From an uncultured bacterium (GTDB lineage Bacteria; Bacillota_I; Bacilli_A; RFN20; CAG-826), in contig CASDYC010000001.1 of NCBI GenBank assembly GCA_949285665.1, positions 582,107 to 646,106 on the forward strand: a stretch of DNA of 64,000 nucleotides, in the 5' to 3' direction. Positions 23,824 through 33,650 of the stretch are shown in pieces (the first letter of the stretch is position 1; each line of letters starts with the position of its first letter). The position numbers and the translations under genes are program-made. A model generated the notes under the pieces. That model saw nothing but the letters and a program-made list of their open reading frames with translations, searched no databases and had not been told where the DNA came from.

Positions 23824-26529
23824 TTATATTTTGTTTAAATTTTTAACTAACTCTTTTTCTTTAATATTTTTTGTTAAAGAAAATGTTGAAATAAAGAAAA
23901 TAACAAGCAAAAATAACGTTAAATAAACCAAAACTAAATAATTGAAATTTGGGATATAACTTACATGCAAGATATTGTTAATTAATTTAGCAATAAAGAA
24001 ATGCACAAATATATTAAAAAACATTGATGATAATAAAACAGAAATCAAAATCGTTAAAACATATACTTTAAAAATCTTTGCAGATCCTGATTTATTTTTT
24101 CCAAAACAAAATAATATCGTAGCATCGTTTGAATATTCCATCATTAAACTTTTTGATATAAAAAACAAAATCATAATAGAAATAATGGAAGTCATTAAAG
24201 AAAAAATAAGCAAAATTATTTCAATGATAAATAAAATTGAATCAATCTCGTTATTTATTTCACTTAATGGTGCAAAAATATCAAAATTTTTAAAATTATC
24301 TTTAAAAATTCCAAGCAAAACATCATTATTTTCTACATTATTAACTATAATTGAATAAGGAATTAGATCATAATATTCATAATTAAAATTTGTTAGGAAG
24401 AATTTATACGACCATGTTTGATTTCCATAAACATAAAAACCATTGTCATTAATAATATTAGCAACTTTAAAATTGCCATCAGTTATAAATTCTTTATTTT
24501 TATTAACAAAAACCAAATCATCTCCAACTTTAATATTTAAATAATCTGCCATTGCTTTTGATATTACAATTTCATTATATTCTCCATTGGGTAAATCTTT
24601 TATGTATTTAAAACGGACTATCTTATCGCTTGTTAAATTTAATCCACCATAGATAATATTTTTATAGTTATCAACATTCAGAACTTGTTTATCGCTGCTT
24701 CCAGATATTGAATCAATAATTTTATCTTTGCTTTCAGCGTTGTTTGTAAAATATATATCATTAACAAAACCAGACATTACTTGATGACCAAGTGACATAT
24801 AGCCTCCAACATTAGTTAAGTATATTTCATTAAAATTATTTTCTGTTAATTTTGATATTACCCCATAATCAAAATCATCATAATTTTTATATACTAAATA
24901 TTTATTATTTACTAAATTTCTCGCATTTCTCAAATATTTTTTACTAACCTTTGTAAAACTTAGATTATATAAATTTGGATCTGAATAATAATTATCAAAT
25001 ATTTTCTCACCATTATCATATAAATTTAATACTACAGTCTTTTTTAAAACCCATGGTTCATCTTGTTTTTCTTGGTAAATTGTAGACGGAAATTTCATCA
25101 TTTTTTCAAATACAGTTTCATTAAAAAACGGATTTGAATGATAAATTATTTGGTCATTATTTACAACAAAACCAACCAATTTAAATAATTGCTCATCTTC
25201 ATAACTCCAATCGTAATTTTTTAAATAAAAAGATAAATATAAGTCATTTGTTTTAATATATGAATACAAGGTAGAAAAACTTGCTTTTATGCTCAAACAA
25301 GAACAAATTTCTTTTAATAAATCATTGTCTATTGATATGATGATTTCATCATCAAATAAATTTGTAATTTTAGAAACATATGTTTTATCTTCTATTAGAT
25401 CTGTATCTAAAAACTCATTTACGTTTCTGATTGTATATTTACTCAACTTTTGACTTCTGTTTTTATAATTTACTCTTAATTCATTATTGTCTTTAAAAAA
25501 TGATTCGAAGTCGCTTTCATAAAGATACCCATAATTTTTGATACAATCGCTATAATTCTCCATTAATGGAAGTAAATTGTATTCTTGAACAGAATCTCTT
25601 TTATAAACGTCACTTTTTATTTCATCTTTTCTTTCTAAAATAATTTGATTTTCTTCATAATATTGAGAAAAATTATACTTTAAAATTTCACTTACATTAT
25701 TATTTAATAAAAAACTAAACGAAAATGATATTAGACTTATAAAAGTTATAAAAATTGCAAAAAAATTTCTTATTTTCTTTCTTTTATAAATAGTAAAAAT
25801 ATATTTTAATGCAAAACTTAATTTTATCTTATCATTTCTTGAATTTTTTTTAATTAAACTTAGATCATTATTTTCAAATTGTATATTTTGCTCTTTATCT
25901 ATTATTTTTCCATCTTCTAAATGATAAATAATATTTGAATTTTCTTTTACAAATTTTAAATCATGAGAAACTAATATAACAATATGATTTTTTGAATATT
26001 CTTTTATTAAATAAATAATTATCTTTGAAGTTTCAAGATCAACATTAGCTGTTGGTTCATCTAAAATTAAAATATTTGGTTTTTTTAGAAATTCTCTAAC
26101 AAAACAAACTCTTTGTTTTTCACCACCGCTTAATACATTACAATATCTATTTTGAATATTTTCTATTTTAGTTTTATTTATTAGTTCTTTATATAAAGAT
26201 ATTGAAATATCCTTCTTATTTAAATCAAAGAAAATATTGTCTCTTACTTTTAATTCTTCAAAAAGCAATGATTTTTGGTGAATATATCCAATATTATTGT
26301 ATCTAAATTTTGATAATTCATTTAAAGATAATCCACTTAATAATTGATCATTAAATAAATAACTTCCCCGATAATCATTATCAAGACCAGATAATATATT
26401 TAAAAGAGTTGATTTACCTGATCCAGATTTTCCAAAGAAACTATAAATTCCAGGTTTATCAATAACTAAAGAATCTATTTTTAACTCAAAGCCGATATAT
26501 TTTTTGGTTAGATTTTTGATTTTTATCAT
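23824..26529 (-). CDS. Fused ABC transporter ATPase-permease (FtsX type), 901 residues
   Basis: An N-terminal ABC ATPase (about 1-215) is fused to an FtsX/MacB-like permease. Walker A GKSGSGKSTLLNILSG (about 34-49), signature LSGGEKQRVCFV, Walker B ILILDEPTANVD and H-loop VSHD are all intact. After a short linker there is one membrane helix (about 255-275), a large extracytoplasmic part of roughly 480 residues, and three membrane helices near the C-terminus. This is the MacB/LolD-E plan with ATPase first. It is likely to handle peptides or lipoproteins rather than import nutrients. The start overlaps the previous gene by 4 nt. Confidence 0.85.
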   Translation of the reverse strand: MIKIKNLTKKYIGFELKIDSLVIDKPGIYSFFGKSGSGKSTLLNILSGLDNDYRGSYLFNDQLLSGLSLNELSKFRYNNIGYIHQKSLLFEELKVRDNIFFDLNKKDISISLYKELINKTKIENIQNRYCNVLSGGEKQRVCFVREFLKKPNILILDEPTANVDLETSKIIIYLIKEYSKNHIVILVSHDLKFVKENSNIIYHLEDGKIIDKEQNIQFENNDLSLIKKNSRNDKIKLSFALKYIFTIYKRKKIRNFFAIFITFISLISFSFSFLLNNNVSEILKYNFSQYYEENQIILERKDEIKSDVYKRDSVQEYNLLPLMENYSDCIKNYGYLYESDFESFFKDNNELRVNYKNRSQKLSKYTIRNVNEFLDTDLIEDKTYVSKITNLFDDEIIISIDNDLLKEICSCLSIKASFSTLYSYIKTNDLYLSFYLKNYDWSYEDEQLFKLVGFVVNNDQIIYHSNPFFNETVFEKMMKFPSTIYQEKQDEPWVLKKTVVLNLYDNGEKIFDNYYSDPNLYNLSFTKVSKKYLRNARNLVNNKYLVYKNYDDFDYGVISKLTENNFNEIYLTNVGGYMSLGHQVMSGFVNDIYFTNNAESKDKIIDSISGSSDKQVLNVDNYKNIIYGGLNLTSDKIVRFKYIKDLPNGEYNEIVISKAMADYLNIKVGDDLVFVNKNKEFITDGNFKVANIINDNGFYVYGNQTWSYKFFLTNFNYEYYDLIPYSIIVNNVENNDVLLGIFKDNFKNFDIFAPLSEINNEIDSILFIIEIILLIFSLMTSIISIMILFFISKSLMMEYSNDATILFCFGKNKSGSAKIFKVYVLTILISVLLSSMFFNIFVHFFIAKLINNILHVSYIPNFNYLVLVYLTLFLLVIFFISTFSLTKNIKEKELVKNLNKI

Positions 26530-28445
26530 ATCGAATTTAATTCCTCTTTAATATTAATTTTCTTTAAATAAGCTTTATAAAAAATTAACAAGCAATAAAT
26601 ACCAAGAAAGAATAAAATAAGAAAAGAACCATAAATTCCTGAAAAGTACAACGCTTGATTTAAAATACTACTTATCTCAAAAAATGTGTTAAACATATAA
26701 AAAATAATCCATCCTATAATTAATCCTAATAATAAGCTTATCCCTAAAATTAGTAATATATCACTTATAAAAATCTTAAAAATTGTTCTATTATCACATC
26801 CTAAAATTTTTAAAATTGCAACATTTCTTCTGTTGCTCAATATTCTTATAAAAAATAAATACGAATAAAGAAAAAACACGCCAAATAAAGCAATTATTAA
26901 AAATATAGAAACAAAATAAATTATAGTACTAGCTAAAGAGTAATATGATTCCCACGAAGTTTGGCAATTATTAACAATATCAAAAGTTTTTGAATATACA
27001 TCTTTATTAATTAAATTAAAATTATCTGAAAAAAGTACTAACTTATATGAAGACTCAATCGAATCATTAGCAGAATCTAATATGTATTTATAAAGATTAA
27101 TCTCTTTTTGATTATTTCCATTTATTTTATAAGATGAAAAAAGATTCTTGTAGTAATAATATGGATAATAAATTTTATATGAATCGACAAGACTAAGTTT
27201 ATCTATTAAATTAAATTCTACATTATTTTCAATGATATTTATATTATTATAAAGTGTTTCACCATCTAAAAAATATGGTAATTCGAGATTTATTTTTAGT
27301 GATATTTCATGTGGTTTTATTTTATTGAACAATTGATTTGAACAATAATATACTTTTTCATTACCTTCATAAGGTTCAAATGTAATTAATTCATTAAATT
27401 CAATGTCATTTATAAAGATTTTTGTATAGTTAAAATAATAATCAAAAGATATGTCAGTAATAAAATCATTATTGTTTAAAATTAAATTAACTTCATTTTT
27501 TAATGGTCGCTCATATTTAATTAATGATAAAGCATCATAATTTTGATTTTCTACTTTCTTTGATATTGTGTAGTAATTAGTATTAAAAAAATATAAATGT
27601 AAGTTCTTATTTATATATTCAAAAGATAAATAACTTGAAATTAAACAGGAGAAAATTATACAAATAACAAGAAAACTAATAAAAAAACCTGTATTTTGGG
27701 TTGTAAATTTTTTTAGATGTTCTTTTGAAAATTTCTTTATTATATCTTTAAATTTTGTTCTAATTTTTTTACTTGAGTTGTCCGATTTACAAGGAGTTAT
27801 ATATTTATATTCAATAATACTAAGTTTATTCTTTTTAATTTCTAAAAGAAAATTTGAATATTTTCTTAAACTTTCAATGTCATGAGAAACAACTATAACA
27901 AGAACTTCTTTTGATATTTCTTTTAAATAGTCAAATATTAGTCCTGCATTTTTAGAATCTACTGAACCAGTCGGCTCATCTAAAAAAATTACCTTTGGCT
28001 TTTTTAATAAACTTCTAATAATGCAAATTCTTTGAATCTCTCCACCAGAAAGTTCATTTATTTTTTTATTCTTTAAATATAATAATTCAAATTTTTCAAG
28101 CAAATCCTCAATATTTTTATAATCAATACCATATAAGTCACATTCTAATTTTAAATTTTCTAAAACATTAAAATCTGAAAGTAATGTATTAGATTGAAAG
28201 CAAATTGAAAAATCATTTTTTACTTCTTCATAATTTTTATATTTTTTATTATTAAAAAATAAATCACCACTAAAGTTTTTATCTATTCCTTCAATTATAT
28301 TTAAAAAAGTAGTTTTTCCAGCACCAGATTCTCCAAAAATACCATACAAACCATTATTAGAAAACTTAAAAGATATGTCATTTAAAATAACAACGTCTTT
28401 TTTATCTGTTTTTATTTTTTTATAAATATTTTTTACTTCTAACAA
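26526..28445 (-). CDS. Fused ABC transporter ATPase-permease (FtsX type), 639 residues
   Basis: Same plan as its downstream neighbour: N-terminal ATPase with Walker A GESGAGKTTFLNIIEG, signature LSGGEIQRICII, Walker B VIFLDEPTGSVDSKNAG and H-loop VSHD; then one membrane helix (about 254-276), an extracytoplasmic domain of about 220 residues, and three C-terminal helices. The two genes overlap by 4 nt and probably encode the halves of one heterodimer. The start is TTG (28443-28445) behind RBS AGGTGG. A conserved hairpin lies just upstream (28457-28478). Confidence 0.85.
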   Translation of the reverse strand: MLEVKNIYKKIKTDKKDVVILNDISFKFSNNGLYGIFGESGAGKTTFLNIIEGIDKNFSGDLFFNNKKYKNYEEVKNDFSICFQSNTLLSDFNVLENLKLECDLYGIDYKNIEDLLEKFELLYLKNKKINELSGGEIQRICIIRSLLKKPKVIFLDEPTGSVDSKNAGLIFDYLKEISKEVLVIVVSHDIESLRKYSNFLLEIKKNKLSIIEYKYITPCKSDNSSKKIRTKFKDIIKKFSKEHLKKFTTQNTGFFISFLVICIIFSCLISSYLSFEYINKNLHLYFFNTNYYTISKKVENQNYDALSLIKYERPLKNEVNLILNNNDFITDISFDYYFNYTKIFINDIEFNELITFEPYEGNEKVYYCSNQLFNKIKPHEISLKINLELPYFLDGETLYNNINIIENNVEFNLIDKLSLVDSYKIYYPYYYYKNLFSSYKINGNNQKEINLYKYILDSANDSIESSYKLVLFSDNFNLINKDVYSKTFDIVNNCQTSWESYYSLASTIIYFVSIFLIIALFGVFFLYSYLFFIRILSNRRNVAILKILGCDNRTIFKIFISDILLILGISLLLGLIIGWIIFYMFNTFFEISSILNQALYFSGIYGSFLILFFLGIYCLLIFYKAYLKKINIKEELNSI

Positions 28446-28456
28446 ACAATACCACC

Positions 28457-28478
28457 TATACTAAATAAGTCGTATAGA
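28457..28478 (-). promoter_or_regulatory. Conserved hairpin before the ABC transporter pair
   Basis: On the minus strand CTATAC, loop GACTTATTTA, GTATAG, immediately followed by the RBS (AGGTGG). The loop is identical to that of the hairpin before recA (37187-37208), while the stem differs by compensating changes. Confidence 0.5.
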
Positions 28479-28481
28479 TTT

Positions 28482-28706
28482 TTATTGTTTTACCAAAAAT
28501 TTTGAATTTATTTCGTTTTTATTAACAATTTTTTTAACTTTTTTAACAAAATCTTCTCGAGGCATCATTATTATATTGCCACATCCTAGGCAAATTATTT
28601 TTATGTCAGCTCCCATTCTAACAATTTGAAAAAGTCTTGTTCTATTTACACAAGGATGCTCTTTTTTCATTTCAACAACATCGTACAAATTAAATGTTTG
28701 ATTCAT
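28482..28706 (-). CDS. DUF951 family small protein
   Basis: 74 residues with the DUF951 pattern: LYDVVEMKKEHPC, FQIVRMGADIKIICLGCGNI and IMMPREDFVKKVKKIV. The CLGC and PC cysteines suggest metal binding, but function is not established. In Bacillus the gene sits beside ychF; here it follows fhs, overlapping it by 17 nt. Confidence 0.88.
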   Translation of the reverse strand: MNQTFNLYDVVEMKKEHPCVNRTRLFQIVRMGADIKIICLGCGNIIMMPREDFVKKVKKIVNKNEINSKFLVKQ

Positions 28707-30312
28707 TATCTTCGTCCTCCATTAAAACTGCTCTAGGAACTTTTGGAAGACCAGGCATTGTTAAAATGTTTCCTAAATATACAACTAAAAATCCAGCACC
28801 ATTTGATAACGAAACATCTTTTACAGTAACATCAAAATCTTTTGGAGCATTCAATAATTTAGGATTATCCGAAAAAGAGTTTTGAGTTTTTGCAATACAA
28901 ATTGGTATGTTATCTAAATTAAAATCTTTATATAATTTAATTTTATTTAATGCTTCTTCAGAGTAATTAACATTTGATGCATGATATATTTTTTTGCATA
29001 CAGCCTCTATTTTTTTTGTTAATGGTTCGTTAATATCATATAAATATCTAAAATTAGATTTCTTTGTATCTAAAATTTCTTTAACTTTATACGCTAGATC
29101 AATTGCACCATCAGGCCCTTTAATATATGAATCTAAAAATGAAAACATATAATTATTTCCTCTACACCAATTAGATAAGGCTTCTACTTCGTTTTCTGTA
29201 TCTGAAGAAAAATGATTGATGGCAATAACAAATGGAACGCCATATAATTTTAAATTTTCAGCATGCTGTTTTAGATTTTCTGTTCCTTTTAATAATGCTT
29301 CAACGTTTTCATTTGTTAAATCATCAAAATTTACACCACCATGTAATTTTAATGCTCTTATTGTTGCAACCAGTACAACAGCATCTGGTTTTAAATCTAT
29401 TGTTCTACATTTAATATCAAAAAACTTTTCTGCGCCTAGATCTGCTGCAAAACCCGCTTCAGTAACCAAAACATCAGAAATTTTTAAACCTAGATTTGTA
29501 GCAATAATTGAATTACAACCATGAGCAATATTCGCAAATGGACCACCATGAACTAAAACAGGATTACCATTTGATGTTTGAACTAAATTTGGAAGTAAGG
29601 CATATCTCATTAATTTCATTATTGCATTTGAGATTTTTAAATCTTTTAAAAATATTGGTTTATCATCATAAGTATAGGCAACGAGAATATTTTGAATTCT
29701 TTTATAAAAATCTTGTCTATCTTTAGATAAACATAAAATTGCCATTAATTCGCTTGCAACAGTTATTTGAAAACTTTCACTTCTTTTTGGACCATTCTTT
29801 TCTCCAATTCCAATTTCTATTTTTCTTAAACTTCTATCATTCATATCAAGAGAACGTTTCCATAAAATTTTATTAGGATCAATATTTAATTCATTTCCTT
29901 GGAAAATATGATTGTCAGTAATTGCACTTATTAAATCAATTGAAGAAGTTAAAGCATGCAAATCTCCAGTAAAATGCAAATTAATATCATCTTGAGGTTC
30001 TATTGTTTCAAGTCCTCCCCCAACTGCTCCACCTTTTAAACCAAAAACTGGACCAAGTGATGGTTCTCTTAAAGCACCAAGAGTTTTAATATTTATTTTA
30101 TTTAACCCATCAACTAAACCAATTGTAGTAGCAGTTTTTCCCTCTCCTGCTTTTGTTGGAGTTATTGCAGTAACTAGAACTAATTTTCCATTTTTATTAG
30201 ACTTAACTTTATCAATAAATGATTCTTTTATTTTTGCTTTATCATCACCGTAAAATATTAAATCTTCCTCATTAATTGATAATTTTTTTGCAATTTCTTT
30301 AATTTTCTTCAT
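28690..30312 (-). CDS. fhs: Formate-tetrahydrofolate ligase
   Basis: 540-residue ATP-dependent enzyme making 10-formyl-THF from formate and THF. P-loop TPTKAGEGKTATTIGLVDGL (about 50-69), GGGLETIEPQDDINLHFTGD, HGGPFANIAHGCNS and the C-terminal LVVYLGNILTMPGLPKVPRA are diagnostic. It supplies one-carbon units for purine synthesis, or N-formylation in an anaerobe that takes up formate. RBS GAGGTGAG; it overlaps the tcdA end by 14 nt. Confidence 0.96.
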   Translation of the reverse strand: MKKIKEIAKKLSINEEDLIFYGDDKAKIKESFIDKVKSNKNGKLVLVTAITPTKAGEGKTATTIGLVDGLNKINIKTLGALREPSLGPVFGLKGGAVGGGLETIEPQDDINLHFTGDLHALTSSIDLISAITDNHIFQGNELNIDPNKILWKRSLDMNDRSLRKIEIGIGEKNGPKRSESFQITVASELMAILCLSKDRQDFYKRIQNILVAYTYDDKPIFLKDLKISNAIMKLMRYALLPNLVQTSNGNPVLVHGGPFANIAHGCNSIIATNLGLKISDVLVTEAGFAADLGAEKFFDIKCRTIDLKPDAVVLVATIRALKLHGGVNFDDLTNENVEALLKGTENLKQHAENLKLYGVPFVIAINHFSSDTENEVEALSNWCRGNNYMFSFLDSYIKGPDGAIDLAYKVKEILDTKKSNFRYLYDINEPLTKKIEAVCKKIYHASNVNYSEEALNKIKLYKDFNLDNIPICIAKTQNSFSDNPKLLNAPKDFDVTVKDVSLSNGAGFLVVYLGNILTMPGLPKVPRAVLMEDEDNESNI

Positions 30313-31021
30313 AATTACTCACCTCGCTTGAAATTATATCTTTAACTATATAAGAAACTATATTTAAACCTGCCGAAGATGGTACAAAAACCATTGATGA
30401 AACAATGTTTAGTTTATTTTTAACTGGCAATTCATTAGAAAAGCAAACTAAAATTTTATTTAAATTAACATTTATTTTTCTTAATACGCTTCTTAGTTTT
30501 TTAGCCAATGGATCGTTAGATGTTTTTGATAGTTTTGTAATTAAAACTTTACTTGGATCTAATCTATTTCCCATACCTAAACAAGAAATGACTTTAATAT
30601 TATTCTTTAAACAATATGTAATTATATTTATTTTTCCTGCTAAATTATCAATTGCATCAATTACATAGTCTGAACCTTTTAAAAAATCTAAATTTGTATT
30701 TGAATCAATTTTTAAATTTTCTTTATTTATTTTTAATTCATTACTATCTTCGCAAAATTTTAAAGATTTATTCACGCAAACATCCACTTTAAGTTTATTT
30801 ATATCCTCTAAAGTATATAAAATTTGTCTATTTAAATTAGAAAAATTAACAATATCATAATCACAAACCGTAATGTTTTTAAAACCGCTTCTAATTAAAG
30901 CTTCAAAACAGGTTCCTCCAACACCGCCTAAACCAATTAATGATATTTTCTTTTCTTGAATTAGTTTATAGTTTTCTTCCCCGACTAATTGTATAGTTCG
31001 CTCGCTAGTTTTTTGATTCAT
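30299..31021 (-). CDS. tcdA: tRNA threonylcarbamoyladenosine dehydratase (ThiF/E1-like)
   Basis: 240-residue ThiF-fold ATP-dependent enzyme that cyclises t6A37 to ct6A in tRNAs decoding ANN codons. Nucleotide-binding ISLIGLGGVGGTCFEALIRSG (residues 25-45), SNLNRQI with the ATP-binding Arg, and YVIDAIDNLAGK are seen. The TcdA subgroup is supported by length, by the opening SERTIQLVGEENYKLIQEKK and by the neighbouring tRNA-modification genes. The ATG overlaps the miaA stop. Confidence 0.9.
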   Translation of the reverse strand: MNQKTSERTIQLVGEENYKLIQEKKISLIGLGGVGGTCFEALIRSGFKNITVCDYDIVNFSNLNRQILYTLEDINKLKVDVCVNKSLKFCEDSNELKINKENLKIDSNTNLDFLKGSDYVIDAIDNLAGKINIITYCLKNNIKVISCLGMGNRLDPSKVLITKLSKTSNDPLAKKLRSVLRKINVNLNKILVCFSNELPVKNKLNIVSSMVFVPSSAGLNIVSYIVKDIISSEVSNYEEN

Positions 31022-31895
31022 ATAAATCTTTGATATAACTTATCACATCATCCTTATTATTAAACCATTTTACATCATTAAATTGATGTTTAAAAAATGT
31101 CATTTGTCTTTTACTATAATTTCTTGTATTTTTCTTAATTAAATCTTTTATTTCAGTAGTTGTTAAATCTTCTTTTTTAAATTCTTTATAACCAATCGCT
31201 TCAAATGCTCTTAAATTTGGATTATATTTTTTAAATAATCCTCTAACTTCGTTTTCTAAACCACTAGAAAACATATCATCAACTCTATGGTTTATTTTTT
31301 GATACAACAATTCACGGTCTAAATTAATGCCAACAAATCTTATATCTTTATAAATGCATTCATGTTTTTGCTTTTTTTCAAATTCAGATTTATTTAAATT
31401 ACTGCCTAGATTATCATTAATAACTAATGCTTGTATCAATCTTTTTCTATTATTTGGATGAATTTTATTCGAAGCTTCTGGATCTTTTAATTTTAAAAGA
31501 TCATAAAGTTCTTCATTTGATTTATCATCATATTTTGATTTATCTTCATTATTTATAGTTACAAATTCATAATCAAATAAAGCACTTTTTAAATATAATC
31601 CACTACCAGAAACAATAACTATATTTTTGTTTTCTTTTATTAAATTATCTAATTGATTTCTAAAAATTTTTTGAAAAGAAAAAATACTTAATTCATCTTG
31701 GATTGAAATAATATTGTATAAATAATGATTAACCTTTTTAAAATCATCGCTACTAGGTTTAGCAGTTCCTATATTTAATTCTTTATAACATTGAAAAGGA
31801 TCTGCATTTAAAATTACACTATCAATTAATTTGCAAATTTCCATAGCAATAGCTGATTTCCCAGAACAAGTTGGACCTAATAAACAAATAATCAT
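31005..31895 (-). CDS. miaA: tRNA dimethylallyltransferase
   Basis: 296-residue MiaA, adding the dimethylallyl group to A37 of tRNAs reading UNN codons; MiaB (next-but-one upstream) then methylthiolates it. P-loop LLGPTCSGKSAIAMEIC (residues 4-20), NADPFQCYKELNIGTAKPS, SGSGLYLKSAL and RNYSKRQMTFFKHQF are characteristic. Normal length. Overlaps neighbours at both ends. Confidence 0.95.
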   Translation of the reverse strand: MIICLLGPTCSGKSAIAMEICKLIDSVILNADPFQCYKELNIGTAKPSSDDFKKVNHYLYNIISIQDELSIFSFQKIFRNQLDNLIKENKNIVIVSGSGLYLKSALFDYEFVTINNEDKSKYDDKSNEELYDLLKLKDPEASNKIHPNNRKRLIQALVINDNLGSNLNKSEFEKKQKHECIYKDIRFVGINLDRELLYQKINHRVDDMFSSGLENEVRGLFKKYNPNLRAFEAIGYKEFKKEDLTTTEIKDLIKKNTRNYSKRQMTFFKHQFNDVKWFNNKDDVISYIKDLYESKN

Positions 31896-32218
31896 AATTT
31901 TAATACATCCTTAATTTCGTCTACTAAAAATAAAACTTCTTCTTTAATATTTTTATAATTTATATATAAAGGGTGTTTGTTTATTTTGCTTGAAAACTCA
32001 TCATATTTTTGTTTATATTCCAAATATAAAGTTTCATTTTCTTTATTCTCATTTATTACCATTTTTGTTTTATAATAACTTTGAGCATTTAAAAAACCTT
32101 GCAATTCCTTATTATTTATTATTTCGTTAACAATATTAAAATAATCATTAACTAATTTTTCAGTTAACAAATCTTTTTTAATTTCATCTACTTTGCCATA
32201 TACAAATTTATTATTCAT
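31892..32218 (-). CDS. YlbF/YmcA (RicA-like) family protein
   Basis: 108-residue all-helical, acidic-basic protein with a central NKELQGFLNAQSYYKTKMVI and DEFSSKINKHPLYINYKNIK, matching the YlbF/YmcA domain of the Ric complex that partners RNase Y in Bacillus. Its position after miaB is the same as ymcA in Bacillus, and rny lies two genes further upstream. I start at ATG 32216-32218, which overlaps the miaB end; a TTG five codons upstream is an alternative. Confidence 0.75.
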   Translation of the reverse strand: MNNKFVYGKVDEIKKDLLTEKLVNDYFNIVNEIINNKELQGFLNAQSYYKTKMVINENKENETLYLEYKQKYDEFSSKINKHPLYINYKNIKEEVLFLVDEIKDVLKL

Positions 32219-33650
32219 CAACTTCTTCGCCAATTAAAGAATAAGTATGAGATTCAATTATTTTAACTTTAATAATTTTACCAATTTTAGAAGGATCTCC
32301 TTTAAAATTAACTAATTTATTATCTTCAGTGTAACCAGAAAGAATATTTTTATTCTTTTTTGAAAATCCATCTACTAAAACTTTTTGAATTGTTCCAACA
32401 TAAGTTACTGCTTTCTTTGAAATATATTCTTCTAATTTTTTAACAAGTCTTAAAAATCTTTCTGATTTTTCTTTATCACTTACTGTATCATTTATTTTTG
32501 CAGCGGGTGTACCAACTCTTTTTGAATAAATAAAAGTAAAAGCACTATCATATTTAACTTTATCAACTAGATCTAAAGTTTCTTGAAAATCTTCTTCGGT
32601 TTCATTTGGAAATCCAACAATTATATCAGTTGATAAAGATAAATTTTTAATTTTACTTCTTAATTTATTTACAAGATTTAAATAGTCTTCTTTTGTATAT
32701 CTTCTATTCATCAACTTTAATATTCTTGTACTTCCACTTTGAACAGGTAAATGAATATATTTCATAATATTATCATATTTAGAAATAACATCTATCATTT
32801 TGTCATTAAAATCCCATGGATGAGATGTAATAAAACGAAGTCTTTTAATTCCAGTTTTTGCAACATCTTCTAATAAATTAGAAAAATCATATTCTTTATA
32901 GAGATCTTTTCCATAAGAGTTAACATTTTGACCAAGTAAAGTTATTTCTTTATATCCCTTATTAATTAAACAATTAACTTCTTTTAAAATATCTTCTTTT
33001 AATCTACTTCTTTCTCTTCCTCTTGTGTAAGGAACTATACAATAAGTACAAAATTTATCGCATCCATAGGAAATGTTTACAAAAGCTTTATACCTATCTT
33101 TTCTATCATCGGCATTAATTTCAAAAACATCACCTGCAGATGAAATTACATCAACTAATCTATCATTTTCTAAAATTGCTTGTTTTAATAAATTTAAAAA
33201 TTCAGGAATATTATGAGTTCCAAAAATCAAATCCACTTGTTTATATGTATCAATAAGTTTAGAAATTATATGACTTTGAAGAACCATACAACCACAAACA
33301 CAAATTATTAAATCTTTATTTGCTTCTTTAAGCGCTTTTAAATTACCAATCTCACCAAAAACTTTATCTTCGGCATTTTCTCTAACTGCACATGTATTAA
33401 TAATTATTATATCAGCATCATGAGGATTATCAGTTGAAGTCATCTTATAAAAATCTAACATCCCTGCCAAATTTTCGCTATCTCTTTGATTTGCTTGACA
33501 ACCATGGGTTTTAATTAAGTATTTTTTACCATTTAAAAAGTTTGCTAAAAATTCATCATAAACAATATCTTGATGAATATAATTAATCTTATCTTTTTTA
33601 GCTCTTGCCTTATTTAAATCAGGCAAAGATATAATTTTAGTTTTCTTCAT
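32211..33650 (-). CDS. miaB: tRNA-2-methylthio-N6-dimethylallyladenosine synthase
   Basis: 479-residue radical-SAM methylthiotransferase. The N-terminal MTTase domain has Cys in THGCQANQRD, NTCAVRENAE and CGCMV for the auxiliary cluster; the radical SAM motif is YGCDKFCTYCIVPYTRGRER; a C-terminal TRAM domain includes VLVDGFSKKN. Start taken at ATG 33648-33650, inside the ymdB 3' end; a TTG five codons upstream also lies in frame. Confidence 0.95.
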   Translation of the reverse strand: MKKTKIISLPDLNKARAKKDKINYIHQDIVYDEFLANFLNGKKYLIKTHGCQANQRDSENLAGMLDFYKMTSTDNPHDADIIIINTCAVRENAEDKVFGEIGNLKALKEANKDLIICVCGCMVLQSHIISKLIDTYKQVDLIFGTHNIPEFLNLLKQAILENDRLVDVISSAGDVFEINADDRKDRYKAFVNISYGCDKFCTYCIVPYTRGRERSRLKEDILKEVNCLINKGYKEITLLGQNVNSYGKDLYKEYDFSNLLEDVAKTGIKRLRFITSHPWDFNDKMIDVISKYDNIMKYIHLPVQSGSTRILKLMNRRYTKEDYLNLVNKLRSKIKNLSLSTDIIVGFPNETEEDFQETLDLVDKVKYDSAFTFIYSKRVGTPAAKINDTVSDKEKSERFLRLVKKLEEYISKKAVTYVGTIQKVLVDGFSKKNKNILSGYTEDNKLVNFKGDPSKIGKIIKVKIIESHTYSLIGEEVDE

